A DNA stretch of 64,000 nucleotides, from NCBI GenBank assembly GCA_016708305.1, contig JADJGB010000008.1:372001-436000 (forward strand), read 5' to 3'. This document shows positions 49,101-58,425 of the stretch, in pieces (positions within the stretch are counted from its first letter, which is position 1; the number at the start of each line of letters is the position of its first letter). The notes under the pieces were generated by a model, which ran no database searches, had not been told where the DNA came from, and was given only the letters and a program-made list of their open reading frames with translations. The DNA is from Sphingobacteriales bacterium. Lineage in GTDB: Bacteria; Bacteroidota; Bacteroidia; Chitinophagales; Chitinophagaceae. Made by a program: the position numbers and the translations under genes.

Positions 49101-50658
49101 GTTTGAAATAAGAACTCAAATGTTGCGGCTGGTCACTAAGAATGGCCAATGGCGTATCGGTACCCATTGCGCCAATTGGTTCTTTTCCGGTAATAGCCAT
49201 TGGCATGATTATATCTTCCAAATCTTCGGAAGTGTAGCCAAAAGTTTTTTGATATTTAAAAATCTGTTCTTCGCTTAGATTAGTAAACATCACACGCGGA
49301 TCGGGCAGTTCGCCTAACCGTATTTTATATTTATTCAGCCAGTCGGCATAAGGTTTTTGAGAGCAAATTTGCTGTTTCAGTTCTTCATCGCTTATGATGC
49401 GGCCTTGCTCCATATCCACCACAAACATCTTTCCGGGTTGCAGCCTGCCTTTTTCCTTCACCATGCTTTGGTCAACCGGCAATGCGCCGGTTTCAGAAGC
49501 CATAATAACGCGATCATCTTTGGTAACACAATATCTGGAGGGGCGAAGGCCGTTTCGGTCCAATGTGGCGCCGATGATTTTACCATCAGTGAAGGAAATG
49601 GAGGCCGGGCCATCCCATGGCTCCATGGTGCATGCATGAAATTCGTAAAATGCTTTTTTCACAGGGTCCATATCCTCATTGCCATCCCAAGCTTCAGGTA
49701 TCAGCATCATCATTACATGTGGTAATGACCTGCCGCTCATGGACAATAATTCTATCATGTTATCCAGACAGGCAGAATCACTTTTCGGATTGCTGACGAT
49801 GGGCACCAACATATCCATTTCTTCTTTGGTAAACAAAGGCGATTCAAAATTAGTTTCACCCGACCGGAGCCAGTTTAGATTGCCTTGTAAAGTATTTATT
49901 TCTCCATTATGTGCAATGAATCGAAATGGCTGTGCCAGCTTCCAGGAAGGAAATGTGTTGGTAGCAAAACGTGAATGTACAAGCCCGAAAGCGCTAACAA
50001 GCCTTTTATCCGTCAAATCTTTGTAATAGGTTCTCACCTGCATGCTGGTGAGCTGCCCTTTGTAAATAATTGTTTTACAGGATAAAGAACAGATATAAAA
50101 CCCTACGGGATCCTTTTTTACAGCGTTGCTGCCAATGTGGGTGGCATATTTGCGAAGCACAAAGAGCTTTCTTTCAAATTCTTCGGCAGATTGAATATGA
50201 GTGGGACGCTCGATAAAAACCTGTTCAATATTGGGTTCTACCGATAATGCCGAAGGTCCAATGCCATCGTTGCTCACCGGAACATCTCTCCAACACAGAA
50301 TTTTCATATTGAGTTTATCGGCGGCCCGGGTAAAAATATCTCTGCACTCTTCTCTCATCCTAATTTCTTTTGGGAAAAAAAATATGCCCACTGCATACCT
50401 TTCTGGCTCTGGAAGCGTAAAACCTAATTGCAAACAATCATCATAAAGCAATTCATGCGGAATTTGAATCATGATGCCTGCTCCATCGCCGGTAGTAGGC
50501 TCGCAGCCACAGGCGCCGCGATGCTCCATGTTTTCGAGAATGGTGAGTCCGTCTGAAACCGTTTGATGGTCTTTATTTCCTTTGATATTAGCTACAAAAC
50601 CAATTCCACAAGCATCACGCTCAAAAGAGGGGTCGTATAATCCTTTGTTTTTTGCCAT
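46144..50658 (-). CDS. gltB: Glutamate synthase large subunit GltB
   Basis: Alpha subunit of glutamate synthase (2-oxoglutarate + glutamine to two glutamate), 1504 aa, intact, the longest gene in the window. The catalytic Cys of the class II glutaminase domain follows a 16-residue propeptide (FERDACGIGFVANIKG). The synthase barrel carries GEGGEDEQRY, LPGHKVDEWIGKTRHS and SGYDGGTGASPISS. The Cys cluster is CHLNTCPVGVATQDKDL, and the C-terminal beta-helix has GLSGAKLIIYPDK and TGGKVVILGNTG. That such a long gene has no frame break shows the local error rate varies along the window. Confidence 0.97.
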   Translation of the reverse strand: MAKNKGLYDPSFERDACGIGFVANIKGNKDHQTVSDGLTILENMEHRGACGCEPTTGDGAGIMIQIPHELLYDDCLQLGFTLPEPERYAVGIFFFPKEIRMREECRDIFTRAADKLNMKILCWRDVPVSNDGIGPSALSVEPNIEQVFIERPTHIQSAEEFERKLFVLRKYATHIGSNAVKKDPVGFYICSLSCKTIIYKGQLTSMQVRTYYKDLTDKRLVSAFGLVHSRFATNTFPSWKLAQPFRFIAHNGEINTLQGNLNWLRSGETNFESPLFTKEEMDMLVPIVSNPKSDSACLDNMIELLSMSGRSLPHVMMMLIPEAWDGNEDMDPVKKAFYEFHACTMEPWDGPASISFTDGKIIGATLDRNGLRPSRYCVTKDDRVIMASETGALPVDQSMVKEKGRLQPGKMFVVDMEQGRIISDEELKQQICSQKPYADWLNKYKIRLGELPDPRVMFTNLSEEQIFKYQKTFGYTSEDLEDIIMPMAITGKEPIGAMGTDTPLAILSDQPQHLSSYFKQLFAQVTNPPIDPIRERMVMSLAISVGSVGNTLVENEIDAHVVSLKQPVLNNFELEKLRSIDTGIYQAKTLQCYFVADGKPGSLEKGVQRICRYAEDAVNEGFEVLVLQDRAIDSDHAPIPSLVAVSAVHHHLISKGLRGKVGLVVEAGDVWEVHHFACLLGFGATAINPYMAFSSIRNLKESDKIKEDISIEQLNKNYIKAISDGLLKVFSKMGISTFQSYHGAQIFEIIGLNKKVVDKYFTGATSRIEGIGLDEIARESLAKHRFAFTQKQVPFDQLHTGGMYQWKRKGETHLFNPQTIHLLQHSTKMNDYGLFKKYSKLINDQSEKAITLRSLLDFKHSRPSISIEEVEPAENIYKRFATGAMSFGSISWEAHTTLAIAMNRLGGKSNTGEGGEDEQRYTPLENGDSMRSAIKQVASGRFGVTGLYLSEADELQIKMAQGAKPGEGGQLPGHKVDEWIGKTRHSTPGVGLISPPPHHDIYSIEDLAQLIFDLKNANRHARINVKLVSKAGVGTIAAGVTKAKADVVLISGYDGGTGASPISSIRHAGLPWELGVAEAQQTLVKNKLRSRVVLQTDGQMRTGRDVIIAALLGAEEWGIATAALIVEGCIMMRKCHLNTCPVGVATQDKDLRKRFTGDPDHVVNLFKFITQEVRELMAELGFRTINEMIGQADELKLRDDIDHWKFKHLDLSPVLYKEPAAEGVGQYHFEAQDHLMQDILDWKLLEVAKPALEFGAPVKGSFNIINTDRATGTVLSHEITKKYRAEGLPEDTIHFNFKGTAGQSFGAFCNKGITLELEGDANDYFGKGLSGAKLIIYPDKNAGFVPEENSIIGNVAFYGATSGEAFIRGKAGERFAVRNSGANIVVEGIGDHGCEYMTGGKVVILGNTGRNFAAGMSGGIAYIYDVNQKFSKNCNKEMVELDPLEVDDISFLHEMFTKHYNYTSSTVAGFLLEDFENQMKHFVKVFPSDYKKILKSKASVIENV

Positions 50659-51050
50659 ATTTTAAAATAATTTTAAATAAAACCCAATTTTCAATATGGA
50701 AAAACAATCGCAATGTAAAGTAATAAAATCAAGTCAAAAATTAAAAAATATTTTGGCAATATTGATAAATTTTTTACATATTCTAAGAATATTTAAAAAG
50801 TATTAGAATATCTTTATTCAAATTTAGTATTTGCTGAACAAAGTATTTAAAGGAATATTAATGATTTCAATATCATTTTATTGTTTTTAAAAGATGTTTT
50901 TAGAGAAATCGGGGGACTGATTTAGCGTTTTAAGTGGCTTTGTTTTCTGAGCTCATGCCTATCCTATTTGTTTTTGGCCTGCTGTATTGTCATTTGTTAA
51001 AGTTCAAATTAACATTCATCACTACAAGGGCCTGCGCGTGATTGCCAAAT
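50659..51050. other. gltB upstream region
   Basis: About 390 bp, very AT-rich next to gltB, which should hold the gltBD promoter (on the minus strand). I found no clear TAnnTTTG box at a usual distance and no small gene. Confidence 0.4.
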
Positions 51051-51445
51051 TTATTTGGCGCAAACGATTATGCCAAAGCCGGGAGAATTCGACTTTCTCA
51101 GAACCGTTTTTTAAAACCCGCCTTTTGAGCAAAAGTGTCCACTTCGTTTTTTGAATAGGTTTTACCGCCTGCCTGGTGTAATAGATTGAGTGCCATGTAT
51201 GAAGTTGTTGCTTTTGACATTTGCGAGCTGCCACCGGCACCCTTTATTTGGTCGAGTATCACATATATTCCTCCATTGGTTGGGGGTCTGTTGGCTTTTT
51301 GAGCAAGTATCTCGTTCTCTGAGGGATTTAGACCATGTATAATATTGAAAGCAAGGATAATGTCGTTTTCTTTTGGAAGTTCGTCTTTCATAAAATCGGA
51401 CGGAAGAAAGGAAACACTTTTTCCGGCATTGGTATGTCGGGCATG

Positions 51446-52156
51446 GTATTAAGCTAACAGGATGCGAGTTCCTGTATGTGCCGAGTTGATAGGAAACATT
51501 AGCGACTGACAAGGGTGTCGGGGGCGACCCCGAATCTGAAAGAAGTCATCAGCAAATCTGAAGTTCTGACGAATAGAAATCTGATAGAAGGCTCTTAAGA
51601 GAGGGCAACCGAGCCATGGATTGGGAACGCCCAAAACTCAACCGTAACTCAAAAGAGTAAATCAGGCAGAACGCAGAGAAAGTTTAATATCTTATCCCGA
51701 GAGGTCTTGCAGTATGCACCAATGTGCAGATTGTCCATCGATGAACAATTATATACTACAAGAAGTCAGCAGAGGACATAGTATTTTGTGTTAGGAATAG
51801 CACAGAAGAAGGTCTGAATCTTTTAACTTAAGGAGCAGTTAGTTCAAAATTTGTTTTATGGCGCAACCGCAAGAGATAATTTACCAATTAGACCTGTTCA
51901 AAGGGCAGGTGGAGGAGGTTATACGCCCTTTTGCTACGAGTGAAACCGTATGTGGAGCTTGGGCAATAAAGGCGTTGCAAGTAAAAGAAGCAGGCGAACA
52001 GGAACGAGCCTTAACGCAGTATTTGATGGGAGTGATATTGTTTATACAATCTCACATCAAATTACAAGAAGTTAAACAGTTAAAAGAAACCGCCGTGTGC
52101 GAGAGCATGCACGGTGGTGTGAGAGGGCGGGGGAGTAATCCCCCTACCTACTCGAT
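51446..52156 (+). mobile_element. Group II intron lacking a reverse transcriptase
   Basis: About 711 nt on the plus strand. Domain V is at 52089-52118: a 13-bp helix with GAGA tetraloop (52101-52104), two-nt bulge (52107-52108) and a CGC triad whose G pairs with U. Domain VI follows (g-run 52129-52133 pairs with c-run 52140-52144, GTAA loop, bulged A at 52146) and the intron ends cgat. Upstream sequence such as gaagtcagcagaggacatag (51760-51779) looks like the domains before the protein gene in LtrA-type introns. Only a small ORF sits where the RT would be. The 3' end is well supported, the 5' end is approximate. Confidence 0.75.
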
Positions 52157-52208
52157 TGATTGGAAATACATTCTTCGGCATATTTCTTTACCGGGAGGAG
52201 GTCAATAA
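51858..52208 (+). CDS. Small ORF within intron domain IV
   Basis: Begins MAQPQEIIYQLDLFKGQVEEV and continues AIKALQVKEAGEQERALTQYL. The protein-like part is about 75 residues, mostly helical and amphipathic, before the frame runs through domains V and VI. It is not a reverse transcriptase, maturase or endonuclease I recognise. It may be a remnant, an accessory protein, or unrelated cargo. Confidence 0.35.
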   Translation: MAQPQEIIYQLDLFKGQVEEVIRPFATSETVCGAWAIKALQVKEAGEQERALTQYLMGVILFIQSHIKLQEVKQLKETAVCESMHGGVRGRGSNPPTYSIDWKYILRHISLPGGGQ

Positions 52209-52882
52209 TAGTGGCCCTAAGCTTTGGATTTCGTTTGCATAATTCAATACTATACAGCCCATGCGAACCGCCCAGGTCAAGCATCTTCAATGCACCAGTT
52301 GATACCGGAATTTTTCCGGCAACCTCTTTGTAGTTTGTTCTTGAAATATCAATCATTGCTCTGGAAAATAGCTCCCATTCATCATCTGTCATTACTTCAA
52401 GCATGTTGGATTGTGGCCTTCTGCCCAATCGGATGGTTTCGTCTAAATGAATATATCCCTTGTACAGATAATCGCAATAGAATGAAGGATCGAAAAATAT
52501 TAGGCGAAACTACCGACAGGTTTTTATTTCCTCTTTTTGTAAAGGCATACCGATTTCCTTTTTTCCGAACATATCCAAGTGCATCCAGGCAGTCGAGTAT
52601 TAGTTCTGCCCCCAACTCACTTACACCAGCATCTTGAGCAATTGTTCCAATATCCTTAAACTCCAAAGAAAGTTGGTCTGCAATTTTCAGTTTTATTGAA
52701 CTGCCTAAGGCAAAACCCAATCCTAAAGAAAAGGATGCATCGCCAAACGGATGAGGTATAATATCGTCAGAAAGGAGTATTTTTTCGATAAATGAAAATT
52801 TGTAAATCATGATGACAAAAGATTTTGATTCTTTAACAAAATTGAAATATTTAAAAGCCTCAAAATTGTAGAATTCGGACAT

Positions 52883-53763
52883 TTTGCCACCATAGGATGA
52901 TATGGTCGTTTAAATTCATATTGGGGTCTTTTATACTATTAGGTCAGTAAAGTGTTTTAGATTTCATAAAAATTGAGTTGGGAACCAAGAGCGTTTGTAA
53001 AATGGGCACTTAAATGAAGTAAAGGAACTCTTGTTAAGGTAATAATTGTGAAAGCCCAACAGCATTCCGTATTCGTGAGGTGGCTTACAAAATTATATAG
53101 GTTGTGAAGTGGTGGGGTATGCTATTTGTATCACGGCATCAAATAATCCAAAGGAAATACGGGAAAAATCCCCTTTTTTCAGACTTTTTGATGTTGTATT
53201 TTTGATTCAGATGTAGCAAGGTATGCGAGGACTCTCCTACATTCAGCCCTGATTTTTGTGATAATTAATTCTTCGGGAATCTGGCGTTTTCAAATTTGGG
53301 AACCTTTCTTTAAATGGCACGATTTTGAATTTATTTTTAGAGAACCCATTGCAGCAGATATATAGACTATTTTGAAGGCATAGATTCTAAATTGAGAGCC
53401 CAAAAAATCAATCCAATTCAAATTAGTCAGGATTTTTTAATTGAATTTTCATAAATAAGAATACAAACTAATAAATTGAGTGGAAATTTATATAATATAT
53501 TTTGTCGTTTTTCAGATTGAATTCACTCCTTTATGCTGAAAATGGATTAGCGCATTCGACAATTTATTGGTAATAGAGAAAAAATGATGAAAGGGAGTGA
53601 ACATAATTTGGCGAACTAATTATTTATTAGAATTCTAGTGGAGGGCAAGCCAAAATTTTCGTTATGTGAGAAGCAGAAAAAAGAATACTATAAATCAAAA
53701 ATGTTTTATAAAAACGGGTAAGCCGAAAACCGATTTAGAGTAGGCAATTAAATTATAGAGCAT
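52883..53763. other. 881-bp region without a recognisable gene
   Basis: AT-rich spacer between the divergent methyltransferase gene and the 79-aa gene. No ORF with family content, no tRNA, no strong repeat. It should hold the promoters for both directions. Its length is unusual for this compact region, so decayed sequence is possible. Confidence 0.4.
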
Positions 53764-54003
53764 ATGAAAGATTCAACTAGTATCTCCAAATTCATTTTGG
53801 ATGCCAAAATCGTCAACTATGAAGCATTAGGACAAACGATTGCAAAATTAGGGCCTGAACTGGCACACCTTGACGACCCCTGGGAAAATTTTTGTGGAAC
53901 GATGAGATATTTCATCAGAATATTCCGACTTCCTCCAATTGGCCCACGTTTTCAGGAGCTAGAAAGACTGGAAAGAATAGAAGGGTTGGATAGGCAATTG
54001 TAA
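53764..54003 (+). CDS. Small protein of unknown function (79 aa)
   Basis: Intact 79-residue frame, MKDSTSISKFILDAKI then EALGQTIAKLGPELAHLDDPWENFCGTM, ending ERIEGLDRQL. No signal peptide or Cys-rich core; one Cys. The composition and helix-like pattern argue for a real soluble protein. The next gene starts 28 bp later on the same strand, so they are probably co-transcribed. I do not recognise a family. It could be a small partner of the downstream protein, or a truncated N-terminal part of the same gene. Confidence 0.5.
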   Translation: MKDSTSISKFILDAKIVNYEALGQTIAKLGPELAHLDDPWENFCGTMRYFIRIFRLPPIGPRFQELERLERIEGLDRQL

Positions 54004-54031
54004 TCTTGTGTGTTGACAAAAAATTTTAAAT

Positions 54032-55280
54032 GTGGATTTAGCGAGAGATTTTTTAAAGACTCTTCCTCCAAAGCAATTGATAGCGGATAGATTGGTCTAT
54101 TCATTAGAATTTGCTATAAAGACCATCCAACATCTCATTATAGATGGTCATTCAGCCCCTGAAAATGCTGAATGGTTTGTGAGGCCAGAAAAGATAATAG
54201 CTGAAGCCGCATTTTTAATGGTCTTTGCCAAAGCCTGGAGACTCCTTCCCGGAAGTAAAGGAAGGAATGGATAAATTATACAAATTACTGGAACCCTTAG
54301 CAAGGAGTAAAACAGTGTTAACAAATATTTGTCTCAAACCAGCTTTGGCTTTAGATTATGCCCATGCGCATATTTGCCTGAGCTATTTGGGATATTCAAA
54401 TTCTATTTTTGACAAAGTTCTCCTTGATATACTTAAGGAAGAGAAAAAAACCGAGAGAACTCCTTACAGAATGTTGGAGCAGGAATGGTTATTGCTTCTA
54501 TGGAAAGGTTCAAACAATTTTGAAAAAAACCCATTTTGGGAAAAATATAGTAGTATGAACTTTGAACTGGATATTTTCAGCGAGAGTTCTGATGGCGTAT
54601 ATTCTCTTACACATGCAATAATGTACTCATTTTTTGCAAAGGATTCGAGCCCCGTTATAGATATCAATAAAATAATCATGGAAATAGAGAGTTTGTTAAT
54701 AATTTATATGGACAAACAAGACTATGATATTGTAGGGGAACTACTTCTTGCCTGGGCGCTTACTCAAAAACCTTATTCTCCAATAGCGCTTTTTGCATTG
54801 GATTGTATAATTAGGATTGAAAAAAGAGTGGATTTTTTGCCTGCACCCAATCTTGATATGGCAATGATTGAGGGCAAAGAATTAAATGAACGACGCACCT
54901 ATATTTACAGCATAAACTATCATACTGCTTTTGTTATGGGCCTTCTATTAGGAGGGTTGATTAAATCCTATGAATCATATAATCCTCATTTCGATCCTGA
55001 TAAGTCCTGCAAAAATCATGATTTAAAGAGAATATTGCATTCTGAAATTGTAAAAGAGAAACAAGCTCATTGGATGGAATTTTTTGGTCTATTGGATAAT
55101 GAGAACAAGGAGAAATTATTCCCATGGGGTTTTCAGGCTTTCTTATTCAGAAAAATAAGGCAGCATGAATATGGCTTGGTTAAAAAATTAATTGACAGAT
55201 CAGAGGATTGCGGTCTTAGTAAAACAATGATGGTAAAGCAAGCTAAAGAATTGTTAAACCGATTAGCTATGATTGCTTGA
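54032..55280 (+). CDS. Helical protein of unknown function, possibly DUF6895-like (frameshifted)
   Basis: About 415 aa, almost entirely helical, no signal peptide. Stretches such as AEAAFLMVFAKAW, CLKPALALDYAHAHICLSYLGY, YRMLEQEWLLLLW, VYSLTHAIMYSFFA, DYDIVGELLLAWALTQ and INYHTAFVMGLLLGGL resemble the repeated-helix pattern I associate with DUF6895 proteins, which occur near natural-product genes, but I am unsure. The frame breaks near 54235 (repair gives FAKAWGDSFPEVKEGMDKLYKLL). The start is uncertain: GTG 54032 is the first in-frame option after a stop at 54014. The O-methyltransferase lies divergent 1.2 kb away. Confidence 0.5.
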
Positions 55281-55369
55281 ACTGATTAGTTTTCTCATTA
55301 AGTATTGTGAACCAATTTTACATATAACACAAAAATCTATTATCTTTCTTTGCTTCTTCCTTCATTATC

Positions 55370-56605
55370 TTATACTAAATAGCCAAAAAGGTTATCATCC
55401 TTGTTCAGTTCTTTATAATTGATTCCTAATCTTTTCATTCTGCTAATCAATCCCTCGTAATCATTTCTTCGCTTTAACTCAATGCCTACCAATGCCGGAC
55501 CGCTTTCCTTATTGGTTTTTTGCATATACTCAAAGCGAGTGATATCGTCATCCGGACCAAGTATCCTGTTTACAAATTCTTTTAAAGCTCCGGGTCGTTG
55601 GGCAAAGTTGATAAGGAAATAGTGTTTCAATTTTTCGTATTGAAGACTGCGTTCTTTTATTTCCTGCATTCTGTCAATATCATTATTGCTGCCGCTTACG
55701 ATACAGACCACATTCTTTCCTTTTATCTCATCACCCATAAAAAATAGTGCGGCAATAGACAAGGCACCTGCAGGTTCTACCACAATAGCATCTTTGTTAT
55801 AAAGCCTCAAAATCGTAGAACATATTTTTCCTTCCGGCACCAGCATAATTTCATCAACCACTTCTTTGCAAATAGGGTAAGTGATTTCACCGGCTCTTTT
55901 AACGGCAGCGCCATCCACAAAACTGTCAATAGATTGGAGTGTTACCGGCCGGCCGACTTCAAAAGCTCTTTTCATGGAAGGTGCGCCTTCCGGTTCGGTG
56001 GCAATTATTTTTGTACATGGGCTTACACTTTTGATGAAGGTGCCTAAGCCTGCACATAGTCCGCCGCCGCCCACAGGGATAAATAAATAATCAATCTCTT
56101 TGAGGTCTTCCCATATTTCAACTCCCACAGTAGCCTGCCCTTCAATAATTTTTTCGTCATCAAAAGCATGAATGAAAGCCATTTTGTTTTCTGATGCATA
56201 TTTTTTTGCCGAAACGGCACAATCATCATAGGTGTCGCCCGAAAGTATAATTTCAATATGATCGCCGCCAAACATTCTGGTTTGGTTAATCTTTTGCATA
56301 GGTGTGATGGTGGGCATAAAAATCACGCCCTTAATATTTAATGATTTGCAGCTATAAGCAAAGCCCTGCGCATGATTGCCTGCGCTGGCACACACTACGC
56401 CCCCCTCTAATTCTTCTTTGCTGAGCGAACTGATTTTGTTGTAAGCCCCTCTTAGTTTGTAAGATCTTACAATTTGCAAATCTTCTCGTTTGAGATAAAC
56501 GTTGCACTGAAATTTACGCGAAAGATTGGCATTAAGCTGAAGCGGTGTTTTCAAAACAATCCCTTTCAGTTTTTCTGCTGCTTTTAAAATGCTTTCAGGA
56601 TTCAT
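55370..56605 (-). CDS. ilvA: Threonine dehydratase IlvA
   Basis: PLP enzyme converting threonine to 2-oxobutanoate, first step towards isoleucine. 411 aa, intact. PLP Lys in RSYKLRGAYNKI, substrate loop SAGNHAQGFAYSCK, glycine-rich phosphate site PVGGGGLCAGLG, and a single ACT-like regulatory domain at the C-terminus (KHYFLINFAQRPGALKEFV), the shorter form of the biosynthetic enzyme. It is the last gene of the leuB-ilv operon, separated from ilvC by 82 bp holding a strong hairpin. Confidence 0.95.
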   Translation of the reverse strand: MNPESILKAAEKLKGIVLKTPLQLNANLSRKFQCNVYLKREDLQIVRSYKLRGAYNKISSLSKEELEGGVVCASAGNHAQGFAYSCKSLNIKGVIFMPTITPMQKINQTRMFGGDHIEIILSGDTYDDCAVSAKKYASENKMAFIHAFDDEKIIEGQATVGVEIWEDLKEIDYLFIPVGGGGLCAGLGTFIKSVSPCTKIIATEPEGAPSMKRAFEVGRPVTLQSIDSFVDGAAVKRAGEITYPICKEVVDEIMLVPEGKICSTILRLYNKDAIVVEPAGALSIAALFFMGDEIKGKNVVCIVSGSNNDIDRMQEIKERSLQYEKLKHYFLINFAQRPGALKEFVNRILGPDDDITRFEYMQKTNKESGPALVGIELKRRNDYEGLISRMKRLGINYKELNKDDNLFGYLV

Positions 56606-56620
56606 GGCGATTGTATTAAG

Positions 56621-56653
56621 GAAAATGGTTCGCGTCTGGCACGAACCATTTTC
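56621..56653 (-). promoter_or_regulatory. Strong hairpin between ilvC and ilvA
   Basis: Perfect 12-bp stem (gaaaatggttcg / cgaaccattttc) with a 9-nt loop in the ilvC-ilvA gap. It lacks a clear T-run, so it may be an mRNA processing/stability element or a partial terminator that lowers ilvA expression. Confidence 0.55.
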
Positions 56654-56687
56654 AAAATTATTATTATAGTCTCAGCTTTTCAAAAAA

Positions 56688-57740
56688 CTATACCTGCTGA
56701 CTTTCAGGCCTGAGGCTTCTAACGGTTTTACCGGCCTGCCACATTTCGCTTTCGCGAAGTTCTGCAAGTTCTTTTTCTAATTTTTCGCGATAGTCGGGTT
56801 GCGAATTGCTATCAATGGAGCGTTGCGATTCTTTGCCTGCTGCCACACTTTCATACAGTTCGTTAAACACGGGCTGTGTAGCCTCTTTGAATTTTTTCCA
56901 CCAGTCCAAAGCGCCGCGTTGGGCGGTAGTAGAGCAGTTGGCATACATCCAATCCATGCCGTTTTCGGCCACTAAAGGCATGAGGGATTGCGTAAGTTCT
57001 TCCACCGTTTCATTGAATGCCTCAGAAGGAGTATGTCCTTTGGAGCGCAGTACTTCGTATTGCGCAGCAAAGATTCCCTGTATGGCGCCCATCAGTGTGC
57101 CGCGTTCGCCAGTAAGATCGCTGTAAACCTCTCTTTTGAAATCTGTTTCAAACAGGTAGCCACTGCCTACTGCAATGCCCAAGGCTATTACTCTGTCATA
57201 AGCCTTGCCTGTAGCATCCTGAAAGATAGCATAAGAACTATTTAAACCGCGTCCCTGCAGGAACATACGGCGGAGTGATGTACCGGAACCTTTTGGTGCT
57301 ACCAGAAAAACATCTACATCCTTTGGAGGAATAATGCCTGTTTGCTCATTGAAGGTGATACCAAAGCCATGAGAAAAATACAGGGCTTTGCCCGGAGTGA
57401 GATATTTTTGAACGGTAGGCCACAATGCTATTTGAGCGGCATCGCTCAATAGGTAACATATAATGGTTCCGCGCTCTAATGCCTCTTCAATTTCAAACAG
57501 TGTTTCGCCGGGAACCCAGCCATCTGCCACAGCTTTGTCCCATGTTTTAGAGTCTTTGCGCTGGCCTACAATTACATTAATGCCATTGTCTTTTTGGTTT
57601 AAAGCCTGGCCGGGGCCCTGAACGCCATAGCCGATTACTGCCACTGTTTCATCTTTTAAAACTTCCTGCGCTTTGCTTAAAGGAAATTCTTCCCTGGTTA
57701 CAACGTTTTCTTCAACGCCACCGAAATTTAATTTTGCCAT
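56688..57740 (-). CDS. ilvC: Ketol-acid reductoisomerase IlvC
   Basis: Converts acetolactate to 2,3-dihydroxyisovalerate with NADPH and Mg2+. 350 aa, intact. Nucleotide-binding VAVIGYGVQGPGQALN has Pro-Gly where many homologues have other residues, as in Bacteroidota enzymes. Catalytic His in YFSHGFGI, metal ligands in SDLTGERGTLMGAIQGIF and in the knotted C-terminal domain (VEELTQSL). Between ilvN and ilvA in the operon. Confidence 0.95.
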   Translation of the reverse strand: MAKLNFGGVEENVVTREEFPLSKAQEVLKDETVAVIGYGVQGPGQALNQKDNGINVIVGQRKDSKTWDKAVADGWVPGETLFEIEEALERGTIICYLLSDAAQIALWPTVQKYLTPGKALYFSHGFGITFNEQTGIIPPKDVDVFLVAPKGSGTSLRRMFLQGRGLNSSYAIFQDATGKAYDRVIALGIAVGSGYLFETDFKREVYSDLTGERGTLMGAIQGIFAAQYEVLRSKGHTPSEAFNETVEELTQSLMPLVAENGMDWMYANCSTTAQRGALDWWKKFKEATQPVFNELYESVAAGKESQRSIDSNSQPDYREKLEKELAELRESEMWQAGKTVRSLRPESQQV

Positions 57741-57810
57741 TTTTATTTTTTTCTGATTTAAAAAATTTTGATTTCGTATTTATTTAATATTCAAAAACAT
57801 TTTGATAAGA

Positions 57811-58397
57811 CTATAAAGTGAAAACATCGTCCGGCTCATTGAGGTATTCCTTTATTCCGGTAAGCTCATGAGGCGCGCTGGCTTCAAATTCTTTTATTTT
57901 TTTATGAAATCCTTCGCTGGCCTTGATGATAGCCACTCTTGCGCTACGCACAAACTCAATCAACCCATATTTTTCAAATAATTCAATCAGCTTACTGGTT
58001 TCTTCTGTTTGGCCGGTGGACTCAAAATGGTATAGTCATTTCTGATAACCACCACTCTGGCACCATACTCTCTCAAAACTCGTTCTACGATCATTTTTTC
58101 AGCAACTTGTTGAGTTGGCAGTTTAAACAAAGCCAACTCCTGCCAAACGATTTCGTTATTGGTATGGTAATAAGCTTTTAATACTTCTACTTGTTTTTCA
58201 ATCTGACGGCATAGTTTCTTTACCACTTCATCGGTTTCACTAATAAGGATAGTAAAACGGTGAATACCTTCAATTTCGGACGGGCAGGTATTCAGGCTGT
58301 CAATATTGATTTTCCTTCTTGAGAAAATAATGGCTATGCGCGACAACAACCCTACCTGATCTTCGGCATAAACCGTTAATGTATAATCTTGTTTCAT
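57811..58397 (-). CDS. ilvN: Acetolactate synthase small subunit IlvN (frameshifted)
   Basis: Regulatory subunit with an N-terminal ACT domain (YTLTVYAEDQVGLLSRIAIIFSRRKINIDSL) that mediates valine feedback in studied enzymes. The initial frame ends at 57987, but a one-base change near 58022 continues it as FESTGQTEETSKLIELFEKYGLIEFVRSARVA to a stop at 57811-57813, giving the expected C-terminal domain and about 195 aa. The large subunit ilvB is upstream, separated by the four-helix-bundle gene. Confidence 0.9.
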
Positions 58398-58425
58398 AAT
58401 TTATTGATTTAAGATTTAAGATTTT

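Larger units (their letters stand above)
51051..52810 (-). pseudogene. SAM-dependent O-methyltransferase interrupted by a group II intron
   Basis: Methyltransferase of the acetylserotonin O-methyltransferase type. An N-terminal winged-helix/dimerisation part (MIYKFSFIEKILLSDDIIPHPFGD, ATG 52810) is followed by MLDLGGSHGLYSIELCKR (SAM motif I), the intron, FLPSDFMKDELP, IILAFNIIHG, GGIYVILDQI and KSNSPGFGIIVCAK. The two parts total about 350 aa without the intron, the normal length. Frame breaks occur near 52415, near 51410 and near 51105. The intron is in the opposite orientation, so it cannot splice from this mRNA and the gene is disrupted. Such enzymes often act in secondary metabolism; substrate unknown. 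Confidence 0.8.
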
